From: Riptortus pedestris
Taxonomy: Eukaryota > Arthropoda > Insecta > Hemiptera > Alydidae
Assembly: GCA_019009955.1 (NCBI GenBank)
Contig: CM032233.1
Span: 96,548,501 to 96,612,500, forward strand
Length of the DNA stretch: 64,000 nucleotides
Direction of reading: 5' to 3'
Position numbers and translations under genes: made by a program. This document shows positions 1-11,269 of the stretch, piece by piece (the stretch's first letter is position 1; every line of letters starts with the position of its first letter). Under the pieces are notes generated by a model. That model ran no database searches and was not told the DNA's origin. It saw nothing but the letters and a program-made list of their open reading frames with translations.

Positions 1-566
1 CGTCACGCAGGAGCTGCGTAAGCTAAGCAGATTTCCCACGTAAAGTTATTCATTAGAGAAATCTCCATACGAATGCAGAACAGTTACGGAAACGTCCGAA
101 CTAGCTTTCGGCGGAAACGAATAGAAGCGACCATAGCTCGTCCGTTACACTTAATAAAAATGCAAATATCTCGGTTAATATTCAAGGTAGAGAATACATG
201 TATACGTATAACAATATTTATACTAAGTTTAATTTGCAGTAAGATTGGTTTTATACAATTCTTCGATCAGACGTATAGTAACGGAGATATTTCAAATTTT
301 CGAAATTCCCAACTCTAAACCCCCCCCCCCCCCCACTGGTCCGATTTCAGCCGTTAACGAACTTGATCTTTCTTTTAGCATAAAACGATTAAATACCGAG
401 TTTGGTGACGATTAAACAAAATTTGCGACTGCTAGAGTGTTAACAGACAAATATATATATATAGTTTTGAACGGACCTCATTTTCGTCAGCTCCTGGGTA
501 GAATGGATGGACATTTCATGATATTTTTCGGAAATCGCGTTATGAGTACGACCTCAATATCTACAG
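1..566 (+). mobile_element. H1 element, S-type, both ends cut
   Basis: The window opens inside the H1 5' end (CGTCACGCAG...CTGCG, then AGCAGATTTCCC). The copy then runs through the conserved H1 blocks: the ATGCAAATATCTCGG block near 169, GTAACGGAGATATTTC near 278, a C-homopolymer near 318-334, CCGTTAACGAACTTGATC near 349, a very short TA tract near 451-461, and GGACCTCATTTTCGTCA near 472. It breaks off after ACCTCAATAT, just before the 3' hairpin. No protein is encoded; the open frames at 73-318 and 437-640 are chance frames in the repeat. Confidence 0.8.
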
Positions 567-1514
567 ACATGCAAGCATATAGAGTTGTAAAATTATTCCA
601 TTTTGTTAAAACAGTAATTTTAAAATCAAGGAGTATTTGAGATACATTTTTGTGCAGAATAAGTATAGTTCTGTGCGCCCTTCCTTCAATCAGTATGTCG
701 AGTAACTCATTGGGTATCTGTAAGTGTTTACGTTTTCTGTAAGTGTTTAGTTTATAGAAAGAGGTACTTGCAAACATGACATTTATAAATATTTTTAAAA
801 GACTATAAAATATAAGTTAAATGATATATAACGAAACTGGCAATTTCGTCAGAAAAAGAGAAATAATTTAAAATAAATTAATATCATGTAATTGAGATAA
901 TCAATTTATTATTATTTTATATTAATTAGCTATTATAATTATTGGGAAAAGCCTTTTACCTTAACATGTTTAAAACATGATTTTTTTATATAAGTCAGTA
1001 ATATAATTTAAATTCTAAAAGTCGATAAATATTAATTAGCGACGAATATATCTATTTTAGTGTCTTAAAAAGGAAAATGGTAGCTTATGAGTATGTAATG
1101 ATGATGGTTTATAGTTTTGTATGAACCATATTACTAAACACTATAATTTTACTTACTGTAAAAAATATTTTCTCATTTAGAACTATTAAAAAAAAGTATT
1201 TTAATAACATTACCGTGTTTATTATCGTTCATTCGTATCCAGATTATTAAAACATTTGTAAATACTTCCTTTGGAATGCAAATATTTCCTCACTCTTTCA
1301 CTTCATTATTAGAAGTAAAAATAAGAAAATGCATTATTAAAACTTAGATGTGGGAACATGATTTGCATGTACTCTTATGAATAAAATAAGCGTAATGTTT
1401 TGATGCACTTTGCTTAAAATTATTTCATTTTAAAGTGATATATAATATTACGGTTCCTTAAAAAAAAAAGCCATAGAAAATAATTTGTACATGTTTTTAT
1501 AACAGTAGAAAGTA
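567..1514. other. No gene recognised
   Basis: AT-rich sequence with stop codons in all frames and several A/T homopolymers. I see no repeat match to the rest of the window and no RNA fold. Confidence 0.5.
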
Positions 1515-1625
1515 GTTCTATACAAACTTTCAATTTTTTTAAGAATTCCCGCCCTCCTTTAAACCTCCCCCCCCCCCTCCTCATAGTCGATTTTGATCAA
1601 AATTAGACGCTAGAGCTTGCCTAAA
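1515..1625 (+). mobile_element. Degenerate H1 centre fragment
   Basis: A weak match to the middle of H1: TTCTATACA, a CTCCTTTAAACC stretch leading into a C-run at 1568-1577, then GATTTTGATC and CGCTAGAGC. Both ends are missing. Order and orientation agree with H1, but the match is poor. Confidence 0.35.
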
Positions 1626-1639
1626 TATGAAATTTCAAC

Positions 1640-1815
1640 ATTCTAAGGCTAGCCGTTTTAAGTTATGTGAAATACGTACATAGGCAGAAACGTCACGCCG
1701 AAACTTGTCAAATCGGTTCAGGGAAATGAAAACGGATATTCTTTGATGCCTGAAAACTAAAAGTTGTATCGAATACAATACTTCCTTCATTTCTTTATAA
1801 GAAAGTAAAAATAGT
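1640..1815 (+). repeat. Interspersed repeat family G, copy 1
   Basis: Shares AGTTATGTGAAATACGTAC, a segment like ACGCCGAAACTTGTCAAA, and an ending rich in ACTTCCTT with the sequence at 51939-52085. In this copy the end is a loose inverted repeat (ACTTCCTT ... AAGAAAGT). No coding capacity. The family is not identified. Confidence 0.55.
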
Positions 1816-2827
1816 TAAAATTCTGAGGGTGTATTCTTCCCTTAGGGACAATTAAAAAATATATTTTCTTTCTTTCCTTAGGGGTTCATAATTCCTTTGA
1901 AGAAACAACTGGCGATAGCAATAAAAATTATAAATAAAATATGCCATGGAGTTGAAAAATGGGGGGGGGGTCTGAAGTGAGGCACTCAAATTTGTGTATG
2001 TTAATATATAAGCTTTCTCTTTCTCCCACAGAATTGTTTAATGTTTAAGTATATTGGTGGACAAAATTAGAGGGGCGAGCCGGATGTTCCCCTGATTGGA
2101 AGTTGACACTAATAATTCACGACTCGGGCTTTCCTCAACTCCAGAAAATTTCCACTTAGCCCACAATTAAGATTATAATATAAATGCAAATATTTTAATA
2201 TTGTTTACGGTGACATAATGCCGGAAGTATAAACTGGAAATTAAACCTTTTGCCAATATTGTATTACGGTTAATCCAATATTTTGAAAATTCATTGCTTT
2301 GGAGACTAATAAATGGAGGGATGGAACGGAGTTTAACGACGAAAAGCATTAAGCTATTAGCGCCCAATAGACTGAATGAACATAACGATCATTTCTTTGT
2401 GCCGTTTTAACGTAAACTAACATTTTTGCTCTTACAACAATTAATAGTTATGTTAATATTCTATATGAGTTTTAATGAGCAACGCATACCTATTGTTTTA
2501 CTACTCGTCTTAATTTCAATGAAGATGGTGTCATAATTCATCCTACGATTATGACATTATTAATTAAATCTAGTATTTTTGTTGTTGTGTCGTTCATACT
2601 TAAATAGTATCTGTATGTCTTTAACAGTGTTTTGGATGCTGTTGTCATACCCGTTGGTGGGGACCGCTGAAACTATAGCTGGAAACACCATCTTCAAGTC
2701 CATCAAGAGTTGATTAGTTATCCGTGAATCAATAGGTTTTACACGTCTGTTATTGGTATCAGGTTGTTTACGTTTTAGTCTGAGTCCGTTTCTTTATAGT
2801 TTACAGGAAAACGAAAAGTGTACTCGT
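1816..2827. other. No gene recognised
   Basis: Low-complexity AT-rich sequence with a G-run at 1962-1970. No open frame resembles a known protein, and no match to the repeat families in this window was found. Confidence 0.45.
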
Positions 2828-3035
2828 TGCTTCAAGGGTCGGGAAGGTCCAAAAACATGCCTCCAAAATCGGATTGTACAACGCCATTTCTTGACTATCT
2901 AGAAATCAGAATTCGACAACCGAGAAATCAGAGCAGATTGTCTGTCCAAAAGTTCTTGAATTCTGACTCCTAGAAAGTCAAGAAAGAAAGTCAGATTTTG
3001 GTGGGATTTTTTGGACATTCCCGACTCTTGAAGCA
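2828..3035. repeat. Hairpin/MITE-like inverted repeat, 208 nt
   Basis: Two arms of about 90 bp face each other. The left arm starts TGCTTCAAGGGTCGGGAA and the right arm ends TTCCCGACTCTTGAAGCA. Inner parts also pair, for example CCAAAATC with GATTTTGG and TTTCTTGACT with AGTCAAGAAA. The loop is about 25 nt. No conserved coding frame. It could be a small MITE or a transcribed hairpin; nothing here distinguishes the two. Confidence 0.7.
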
Positions 3036-3297
3036 GGGCGTGAGTGGTTTATGAGTGCTTATAGGCAATTTTTTTGTCGTTTAATAGGTCGTTTTTAAAA
3101 CTTTGTTTGTTATCGTTATTAGGCTTTACGTGTAAGTCTTGATATTGTTGCGAAAATTAAATACACGAAAGATTGAACAGAGATGGTCGCGCGTTTGGGA
3201 AGTGCGAAGGATCAAAGGGTGTGAAACGGGTTGGGGATGAAATAAATGGTTATATGAAAACATTATTATTTGTCTGATCTTATGATTAAAAAAACGG

Positions 3298-3342
<45 letters not shown>

Positions 3343-3764
3343 TAAAAAGAGTATATCTGAAATATTTCATATCTGGGATTGATGAAACAATACACTACAC
3401 TAGCCCCAGTTTATCTTACAAAACTACTCGTACTTACGGGTCATGGTCAACAAATTCTTGCTTCCACAAAATTAAACGAACTAAGACAAACATTTGTCCT
3501 TGAGACAATTGCACTGAACAAACTTATAAACATTTAAATTTATGACTGTCCACTCAGAAATAATTACAGAAAACGTTTGATCTCTGAAAAGAAAAAGAAA
3601 TGGAAAAAGGTGGCATTAATGCATTGAAATTATACACAAGATCTAAAAGAATTAGAAAAATTTAGTAAATGTGTTTATGAAGAATCAAGACTAGACTCGT
3701 GATTGCTTTGAATTGAATCGGAAGACGATTTGACTATTTTATAATTTACTTCCGTTCCATTTGC
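3036..3764. other. No gene; contains a (TA)n tract
   Basis: A (TA)n microsatellite lies at about 3299-3336. Unlike most TA tracts in this window it is not flanked by H1 sequence. The rest is unremarkable AT-rich DNA. Confidence 0.5.
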
Positions 3765-4425
3765 CCTCCAGCTACACTCAATAGCGCACTAATTCCTCAA
3801 AAATCACAAATCAAGTATCTAGGACTCACATTAGACAAGCGACTAACTTGGAAACGTCACATCAGGTTAGAAAGAGAAAGATTAAGTCGACGGTACAGAC
3901 TTCTGCTAAGGCTACTTGACAACAGTTCTAAACTATCACTGCATAACAGACAATTGATTTACACAACATTACTCAGACAAATGTGAACATATTCCACTTA
4001 AACATTAATTCCAACAAGATCCAAACCCTCCAATTGTAAATACTCCTCAAAATTACAGATTTCCCATTTTACATGCCAAATTTAGCACTCCATAATCACC
4101 CCAACGTTGATTTTGTCCGTACCCTCGTAAAATTCCGATATGGAATTCCAATCTCTCCTTCCCGGACATCGTAATCCATTAGTCGAATCACTCTCATCTT
4201 CCCATATTCGTGAAAACCAAAGACGACGTCTGAAGCGTAAAGTGGCCAAGAGATCTTGTGTAGTGAAAAACCAAGTCTAACTCAAGTAAATCCAATGTTC
4301 ACTCCAATGTGGGTATCGTCAGTGGACAACTTCCCGCCTCAAGTCAATAATCAAACTAATTGCCACTATACTGTCATATTATTAACTTGTAATGTTTATA
4401 TTTTGTTGGAAATAAATGAAAAAAA
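3765..4425 (+). pseudogene. Jockey-like LINE reverse transcriptase C-terminal relic
   Basis: Translation from about 3770 gives a block that begins IKYLGLTLDKRLTWKRHI and continues with an LSLHNRQLIYTTLL segment. This is the thumb region after the catalytic core in Jockey/BS-type non-LTR retrotransposons. A stop interrupts it soon after. The downstream part has lost its frame and ends near an AATAAATG tail. The copy is 5'-truncated and dead. A second relic of the same family lies at 14790-15180 on the other strand and aligns with the 3980-4410 part. Confidence 0.75.
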
Positions 4426-4524
4426 ATTGTTTTATTGTATAATATTCTACTATTTATGTATGGTGCTCACTAAAAATTCACTCCACATTTATAGGGATCT
4501 TACAGAAAGGAAACAATAAAAAAA

Positions 4525-4963
4525 GTCCGTCACGCAGGGGCTGCGTAAACTAAGCAGATTTCCCACGTGAAGTTATACAATAGAGAAATCCTCATAGGAG
4601 AGCCGAACAGTAACGGCAAAGGGCCGAACTAGGTTTTGGCGGGAAATTCAAAAATCCGTTATCGGCCCAAATTTCATAAAAATGCAAATATCTCGGTTAA
4701 TATTCAAGATAGGGAATAAATGTATATAACAATATTTATAGTAAATTTAATGTCCAATAAGATTGATTCTGTACAATGTTTCGATCCGACGTATAGTAAC
4801 GGAGATATTTCGAATTTTCGAAAATCCTCCTCTCTAAACCCCCCCCCCTCCCACTGGCCCGATTTCAGCCGTTAACGAACTTGATCTTTCTTTTTACATA
4901 AAACGACTAAATATCGAGTTTGGTAACGATCAAACAAAAATTGCGACCGCTAGAGCGGTAACA

Positions 4964-5030
<67 letters not shown>

Positions 5031-5154
5031 TTTTGAACGGACCTCATTTTCGTCATCTCCTGGGTAGGATCGATGGACATTTGAAGAAAAATGTCGAAAA
5101 TCGCATCATGAGTACAACCTCAATAGCTAATTTCCCTTAAGGGAAATCTGCTAA
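4525..5154 (+). mobile_element. H1 element, S-type, full length (reference copy)
   Basis: An end-to-end copy of 630 bp. The 5' end is GTCCGTCACGCAGGGGCTGC, whose CGCAG and CTGCG can pair. It is followed by AAACTAAGCAGATTTCCC. The body has the ATCTCGG block, a C-run (4840-4847), the CCGTTAACGAACTTGATC block, GCGACCGCTAGAGCGGTAAC, a (TA)n tract (about 4967-5028), then CATTTTCGTCATCTCCTGGG and CCTCAATAGC. The 3' end has an inverted repeat TTTCCCTTAAGGGAAA, then TCTG and CTAA at 5151-5154. No protein is encoded. Subterminal inverted repeats, a 3' hairpin before CTRR and an internal microsatellite are hallmarks of helentron-derived non-autonomous elements; the class assignment is inferred. Confidence 0.85.
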
Positions 5155-5947
5155 AAAGAATAACGCACACATATTCTCATACGATTTTCACTTAATGCAC
5201 CTGTATTTATAACATCTCGTGTTCCGCTCAAATTTTAAGTTATTCGTACATGGTCGTCTTATTATGAGAGAATTAGAGGATATAATGTGGGGTGACGTTA
5301 TCAGTGTGTCATTGGAGCAGGTGGGTAATCAGCTTACTTTGCGCAGAGCCCTCGAGACGGATATTATAAATCTCACGCCAAGGGGACAAACCCAATAGGC
5401 GATTCCTCTTAAGGGCTATAGCTTAATCAATAGCTAATTTCAGGTCGATCAATCTTTACCGTCTCCGCTATTGTGGAATTATGGTACAGGCAGACAGAGA
5501 GAGACAGACAAATTACTCAAGCTCTTAACAGTAGGACTCACTTGCTTTCATCAATTAATCTTCTCAACCCTTCCTATCTTTCAAAATACGAAATCAATTA
5601 ATCATTGGCACATTCCAAATTTTATGGCTTGCTTCCTTTATGTAATTTAGAACCATATGCTTGGATAATTTATTTGTTGATAATAATGAGGGGAACAAGA
5701 AAATATGTCATTAAAATTTATTCTCCGTGGTTATAATTAAAATCACTTGAAGTAATATAAATAGAAGAGGAAACACAGACATTAATGCCACAGTGAATAA
5801 ATAAATTAGTGTTTTTAACATCATTTTATTTCCCCTAAAATCGTTTTCAGTTCTTTTATGCCCCTTCTCAAGGGGAACTATTTGAGATATTACTAATAAA
5901 CAACCTTTAAAAGATTGGTCCCAAACCTGGCTTCTTTCCCCGTAAAA
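5155..5947. other. No gene; possible decayed H1 T-type end near 5290-5360
   Basis: The stretch around 5300-5360 (GTGTGTCATTGG..., GGTGGGTAATCAGCTTA, GCAGAGCC) loosely resembles an inverted H1 T-type 5' end. The remainder shows no gene and no clear repeat. Confidence 0.35.
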
Positions 5948-6747
5948 GTCCGTCACGCAGGGGCTGCGTAAACTAAGCAGATTTCCCTCGTGAAGTTTAG
6001 TAGTAGATAAATCTACATACTGGTAACAACACCACCGTGAATAAATACAAACAGAAATAAGAAATATTTCATCCAATTTCAATAACCTGCCGACAGGATG
6101 CGTTAGGTTAGAAATGTAAACAAACGGCTCTGCCCGCTTCACACCGGAAAGAAAAACAATTACTCAAATATATCAGAATATAACATATTAATTTTATTGA
6201 GAACTATTTACTATATCTAGTACTGTAATTAATAATGAGTCAGAATAATTGTTATCTCAATCAATCAAATTTTAGTAGTCCAAAACCTTAAGATGGAGGG
6301 GGGGGGGGTCACCGGGACATATTTGCATGTATCTCGTATAATAAAGGTCTCTAGAATACAATTTTTGGTATTTAAACTTCGAATAGTGTGATTTATTATG
6401 TAGCAGAGTATTGTTTATGTAACATGAGTAAAATTGGCGGTTTGCTGATGGCTGAAAACTGATAAATGCAAATATCTCGGTTAATATTCAAGAGAGAGAA
6501 TAAATGTATATAACAATATTTATAGTAAATTGAATTTTCAATAAGATTGATTCTATACACTTTTTCGATCCGACGTATAGTAACGGAGATATTTCTAATT
6601 TTCGAAAATCCCCCTCTAAACCCCCCCCCCCTCCCACTGGTCCGATTTCAGCCGTTAACGAACTTGATCTTTCTTTTTACCTAAAACGATTAAATACCGA
6701 GTTTGGTGACGATTAATCAAAAATTGCGACCGCTAGAGTGTTAACAG

Positions 6748-6817
<70 letters not shown>

Positions 6818-6890
6818 GAACGGACCTCATTTTCGTCATCTCCTGGGTAGGATCGATGGACATTTGAAGAAATTTTTCGAAAAGTCGATT
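5948..6890 (+). mobile_element. H1 element, L-type, 3' end missing
   Basis: The H1 5' end is followed by the L-specific block: ATCTACATACTGGTAACA, AATAAATACAAACAG, GAAAGAAAAACAATTA, a TATTAATTTTATTGA piece and a G-run at 6298-6308. It then rejoins the common body at ATGCAAATATCTCGG (6466). A (TA)n tract spans about 6752-6812. The copy ends in TTCGAAAAGTCGATTTTC and lacks the terminal hairpin. The 143-residue frame on the minus strand (5711-6142) lies mostly in this repeat and has no recognised domain. Confidence 0.8.
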
Positions 6891-8499
6891 TTCTTAGCAA
6901 ATTTGGTCAAGTTCTTTTAAAAAATTAGAGAATGTTTGTCATATGAAGGCCAATGCTGTATATTCATCCAACGAACTTGTCTAGCGCTATTCAGTAGAGG
7001 GCAGCCATAAAGGTGTCAGTGAGTTTAAATAGTTAGTTCGTCACACGGGGAAGAATCATTTTGTGTCAGACCAAATCTGTACAGGTAGTATTGAATAATG
7101 AATTATATATAAATTATATTGGATTAGTGTATAATTATGAAACCAATAATAGGGTTCTCTTAAAAAAATAAATCTATTTAAACCACCTATTTTATTGTTA
7201 ATTCCATTAGTTATTAATAGTATTCACCCCTTTATCGAGGTTTTTTTAAGGATTCTTAATTGATTTCCTCTTTTACATAGATTCACAGGATTGGGCTATT
7301 TATTGACGTCAATAGTTGCGGTATGGCTGCAGAACAGAGGTAATCACAGCAAATTTAATTATATCAGGAACAAAATCAAATGTATACGTATATATTAAAA
7401 TAAAATTAATAGAGTTTCTTAACACGAGAGCTAATTTACAGTTCTTTCTATTCCTTTTTATTTTTAATGTGTATCACGTAAATATATCTCAAGAGGGAAG
7501 TAAATAGATTTGAGTCATTATGGCGTTGACTGAGTCCGGGGTTAAGTGTGAACTTCAAGCGAATTTTTAAACTTGGATATTTCACGTCCGGTTTGCAGCT
7601 CATTCCTTACCAGATTAAGTAGGAGAAGATTATAGGAGTTAGAAAGAAGTAGTGCTACCATGCCTCTTTTTTCAGCAGGTTTCCCTTAAGGGCAAAAGCT
7701 CTGTTCTGATATAAATTTCACAACTTGGTTTGGAATAATACAGCCAATGGAGTGTATATAGCCGTTTTCCTGAAATAAATTGGAAGGAAGACAAAGTAAC
7801 CATTGCAACTAAATATTTCATTAAACATGTAGAAAAATTTCTAACAGTCTTTAGGCACTTAGCAAATACATAAAAAAGTGATAATAAAAGAAATTTTTTC
7901 ATTTTTAAACCCTTATTATTTGGCTTTATTATGAGAAATTTCGGTTGTTTTCCCAGTATATTGAAACAAATGTCTTACGAAATACTAATTATGGATTTCT
8001 TGCTCATTTTGGAGGAAATTTAAAGGAAATACGGAAAGAAAAACCTCAGCAGTCTTTCTTTGTTATTTCTTTAATTGGGCCGTCTACCATTCCTACCCCC
8101 TCGCCCTTCTCCACCATGCCCCTATTCTTGCTTTCAACCTCTCTTTCCTTTCGATTCAATATTTTTATTTCCCATATATTCATAATTTCTTGTTGTACAG
8201 AGCATAAAAATAGATAATGAATGGTGGTTTAGGTGACGTTTAAATCCACACTAAAATTTATAGTAAATAAATAAAATGTAATTCAGCTTTTAACAATTGA
8301 GTTTAATTACTTTCGATTTCAGGCACTACCTCATAACAGTATTACAGGAAAATTCCAGAACGGAATTTTATGTTATTTTTAAAACTATAATATGCCTGAA
8401 GTTTGATGACAATAAAGTGATTATTTGGTACTTAAATTAATCCTATCTTTTAATTTCGACATTTCCAATTTATTTTATTTTATTTTTTATTAATAAAAT
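6891..8499. other. No gene recognised
   Basis: No recognisable protein in six frames. TTTCCCTTAAGGG at about 7681 matches the core of the H1 3' hairpin, but the neighbouring H1 3' sequence is absent. An AT-rich TTTTATTTTATTTT run near 8473-8487 marks the tail of the LINE relic that follows on the minus strand. Confidence 0.45.
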
Positions 8500-9035
8500 T
8501 ACATTGTACATTTAAATGCATTTGGCAATGTTACACTTCACACTCGTCCTCTATCACTCTCGAAAGAAGCTACCCCTTCACCACAATGAGAGGAGTAGCT
8601 GAGAGTGATATGGTGAGATTTACTTTCAATTTTCTTTATACGCCAAGCATTGCACCATTTTTCAACCTCGGTTAAGTGAAATTGGCGATTATTCGAAGCA
8701 GTAATAGAATGGGGATTGGATGAAAGGATTTTTGTGCCATCTGCTTAGGCAGCCAGGAGAGTTGTTGGTGATGTAGGGATGTCAAATGTGTATATGAGAT
8801 ACAGTAGTGGTCCCAGGCCACTGCCCTGGGGAACTCCCTCATCCAGAGGATAGTAGTCTGAGTATTCCCTTCCTTGACGGACTCAAAAAAATCTGTTGGA
8901 AAAGTAGGATCCGATTATAAGGTAGAATGTGCTGGGAAGGACTAGCTTGAGCTTATAGAACACTCCGTCATGCCAAACCTTGTCAAACAAAATGTGGTTA
9001 ATTTCCATTTTTTAGATCACGGATTTCACAATTGA
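8500..9035 (-). pseudogene. Jockey-like LINE reverse transcriptase relic
   Basis: Read on the minus strand, this encodes in order FDKVWHDGVFYKLK, YFSNRF, DEGVPQGSGLGPLLYLIYT, FDIPTSPTTLLAA, then ADG where the catalytic F/YADD box should be, and WCNAWRIKK. These are consecutive reverse-transcriptase motifs of Jockey-clade non-LTR retrotransposons. In-frame stops (after RFF and before ADG) and the damaged catalytic box show it is dead. The 3' side (left) ends in a TAAAATAAAATAAA-like tail. Confidence 0.85.
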
Positions 9036-9359
9036 ATAATTGTCCTTTTATGGAATATGTTACAGGACATTTCTGTTGCGATGAATCTGACGGAGTGATT
9101 TAGGAAATACTCTAATCCAATTTTTATATTACCTCGGGATAACAATTTTATTTCAACCTGTCAACGACAGGTAAAACAGTTAGATAGTGATATTGAAATA
9201 TATTTCAACGATTTAACTTTTTCCCTCCAGCTGTGAAGGTTTCAACCATTTTTCTGATAATGTTTTATGGCTCTCCAGCTATCTTCCTCAGTTGATCTCA
9301 TCGATTTCAAGATCAAGTTTTAGTAGCGAAGTAGAGGAAATCACCTATCGATGAAAAAA
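9036..9359. other. No gene recognised
   Basis: A small 7-bp hairpin, ACCTGTC-AAC-GACAGGT, lies near 9158-9174. Nothing else stands out. Confidence 0.4.
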
Positions 9360-9615
9360 AAAATCAAATGTCCATCGATCCCACCCAGGAGAATGAGGTC
9401 CCCCCTTGTCTGGAACGCTCGAGTGGTCCAAATTTTTGTTTGATTGTTATCAAACTAGATATTTACACGTTGTATGTAGAACCAACGATTAAGTTCGTTA
9501 ATGGCTGAAATCGGACCATAGGGAGAGTGGGGAAGTATATAGAGGGGAGGAAAATTCGAAATATCTCCATTATTATTCGATGGGTCGAAAAATTGTATAG
9601 AACCAATCCCGTATA
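9360..9615 (-). mobile_element. H1 internal fragment
   Basis: In minus orientation this runs from the CAAATGTCCATCGATCC block (3' part of H1) through GTTTGATTGTTATCAAAC, GTTCGTTAATGGCTGAAATC, a G-rich stretch and AAATTCGAAATATCTCC to GTATAGAACCAATC. The TA tract is deleted, and both termini are missing. Confidence 0.7.
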
Positions 9616-9744
9616 ACCAACTAGCTATTTACTGGTTGGTGGCGGGTTGAAATAGAAATGGTTTCCCTTGGGAATATAATGATTGAATTATCTTTTGCAA
9701 GAAATCAATGCGCTGGTTCCACCAGTATACGGGTATATAATACT

Positions 9745-10258
9745 ATTCTCATAGCTGTTAGTAGATACTACCATTACTGACTAATGGACTAGAGCTAAAT
9801 GCCTCCATAGCTGACTAAAGGAGTACAGCTAAATACCTTCAAAGCTGACTAATGGACTTCAGCTAAAGACCTTCTTAGATAACTAAAGGACTACAGCTAA
9901 AGACCTTCATAGATGACTAAAGGACTACAGCTAATGACCTTCATAGCTGACTAAAGGACTACAGCTAAAGACCTTCATAGCTGACTAAAGGACTACAGCT
10001 AAAGACCTTCATAGCTGACTAAAGGAGTACAGCTAAAGATCTTCATAGCTGACTAAAGGACTACAGCTAAAGACCTTCATAGCTGACTAAAGTATGACAG
10101 CTAAAGACCTTCATAGCTGACTAAAGGACTACAGCTAAAGACCTTCATAGCTGACTAAAGGACTACTGCTAAAGATCTTCATAGCCGACTAAAGGGATAC
10201 TGCTAAAGAACTTCATAGCTGACTAAAGGACTACTGCTAAGACAGACCTTCATAGCCA
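9745..10258 (+). repeat. Minisatellite, 34-bp unit, about 14 copies
   Basis: Tandem copies of a unit starting CATAGCTGACTAAAGGACTA and ending CAGCTAAAGACCTT. Central copies (about 9920-10130) are nearly identical and the edge copies diverge. Within the unit, the first 17 bp (AGCTGACTAAAGGACTA) resemble the second half (AGCTAAAGACCTTCAT). The 34-bp period therefore looks like a doubled 17-bp ancestor. The unit length is not a multiple of three and stops occur, so it is not protein repeat coding. Confidence 0.9.
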
Positions 10259-11171
10259 TTGAGGTACTGGATTGATGAAGAATATATTTTTTTTAGCTAT
10301 GTTAGAACTGAACTGTACCATGAGGATTTGCAGAATCAGTCGCATGGTAAGGTCACTGCAATAACTTGTTTATATTTGAGCAAACATATTGCGAGAATGC
10401 ATAGGAAGTTAATGTAATATCCTCCGTTCAGTATGGATATTATTATTACTTACTCCCTGCTGAGAGTAATTCGACTAAATGCTGGAAGGAGGAACGTCAG
10501 GAGAATGGGACTAACAGCGAGGAAGTGATAGGTGTCTTCAGGTTCCTAAACGTTACGCAGTCAGCTGACAGCGGTGTCATCCCTAATCATAGCTCATTAT
10601 TCAAGTTGAGAGTTTATGTTTTGGTTCTGGCTATTCTTCTGATATAGAGAAAGCGCTTGCCATGTGACGGCTGTCTGCTGAGAGGTCTGACGAGAGAGTG
10701 ATTATGATTATTTCTGAGTTTGATAGCATCAGACTGATTAAAGATGGTGGCTTTCTCCTTACGCGAAATGCTTACTTTGTATCGAGGAGAAACTCATTTC
10801 TTTTAGCATTTGGTGGTGTATAGGATTTATTCACAAGGCTGGGACCGCTTGTAATATTTATAAAGACTGTGGGGTAATGAACAGTTTGATGGACATGAGA
10901 GACGAGGGTGGGGGTTGTTCCGTGACTGGGGGTCGGTGCGTGTCGGTGTGTGTGTTTTTGTCTAAGGTGAACTTTGGCGAGGGGGTAGCGTGCGACCTTT
11001 GCGTGTCGCCCGATCGCGCCCTCCTGATCGCCGCTCATTGCCCACCTATCCCTGTGTCATCCCACACCAGGTGTAGCCTATCACAGGCTCTCCTACCCTC
11101 ACTCACTGTCTCTCTCAATCCTCACCCCAACCCACCCCCACCATTTCCAAAGTTTCAATACGTGCAATTTT
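10259..11171. other. No gene; GC-richer stretch
   Basis: Base composition is higher in G+C from about 10480 to 11160 than in the surroundings, with a C/T-rich end (11040-11150). Overlapping open frames of 88 and 98 residues on opposite strands (10772-11038 and 10877-11173) have no recognisable domain and look like products of that composition. Confidence 0.4.
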
Positions 11172-11268
11172 AGAAACCTCTTAGAGGAAATTAGGTTATA
11201 CTCATGACGCGATTTTCAATACTACCTTGGAGATGTCGAAAATGTGACCCATTCAAACCTGGATATAT
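11172..11268 (-). mobile_element. H1 3' fragment
   Basis: Minus-strand H1 3' end, worn: AGAGGAAATTAGG where the hairpin should be, then ACTCATGACGCGATTTTC, GGAGATGTCGAAAATG and ATTCAAACCTG, stopping at TATAT where the TA tract would begin. The SINE-E mosaic starts directly after it. Confidence 0.65.
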
Positions 11269-11269
11269 G

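Noticed and set aside
5711..6142. 143-residue minus-strand frame with a hydrophobic end
   Set aside because: The first part is antisense H1 L-type sequence shared with other copies, so it is a chance frame in a repeat.
7672..7700. TTTCCCTTAAGGG resembling the H1 3' hairpin
   Set aside because: The usual neighbouring block (CAGCTATTGAGG, ACTCATGACGCG) is absent, so it may be chance.
10772..11173. Overlapping frames on both strands in a GC-richer stretch, a possible exon or CpG island
   Set aside because: No splice context, domain or codon pattern could be supported by eye. Composition alone is not enough.
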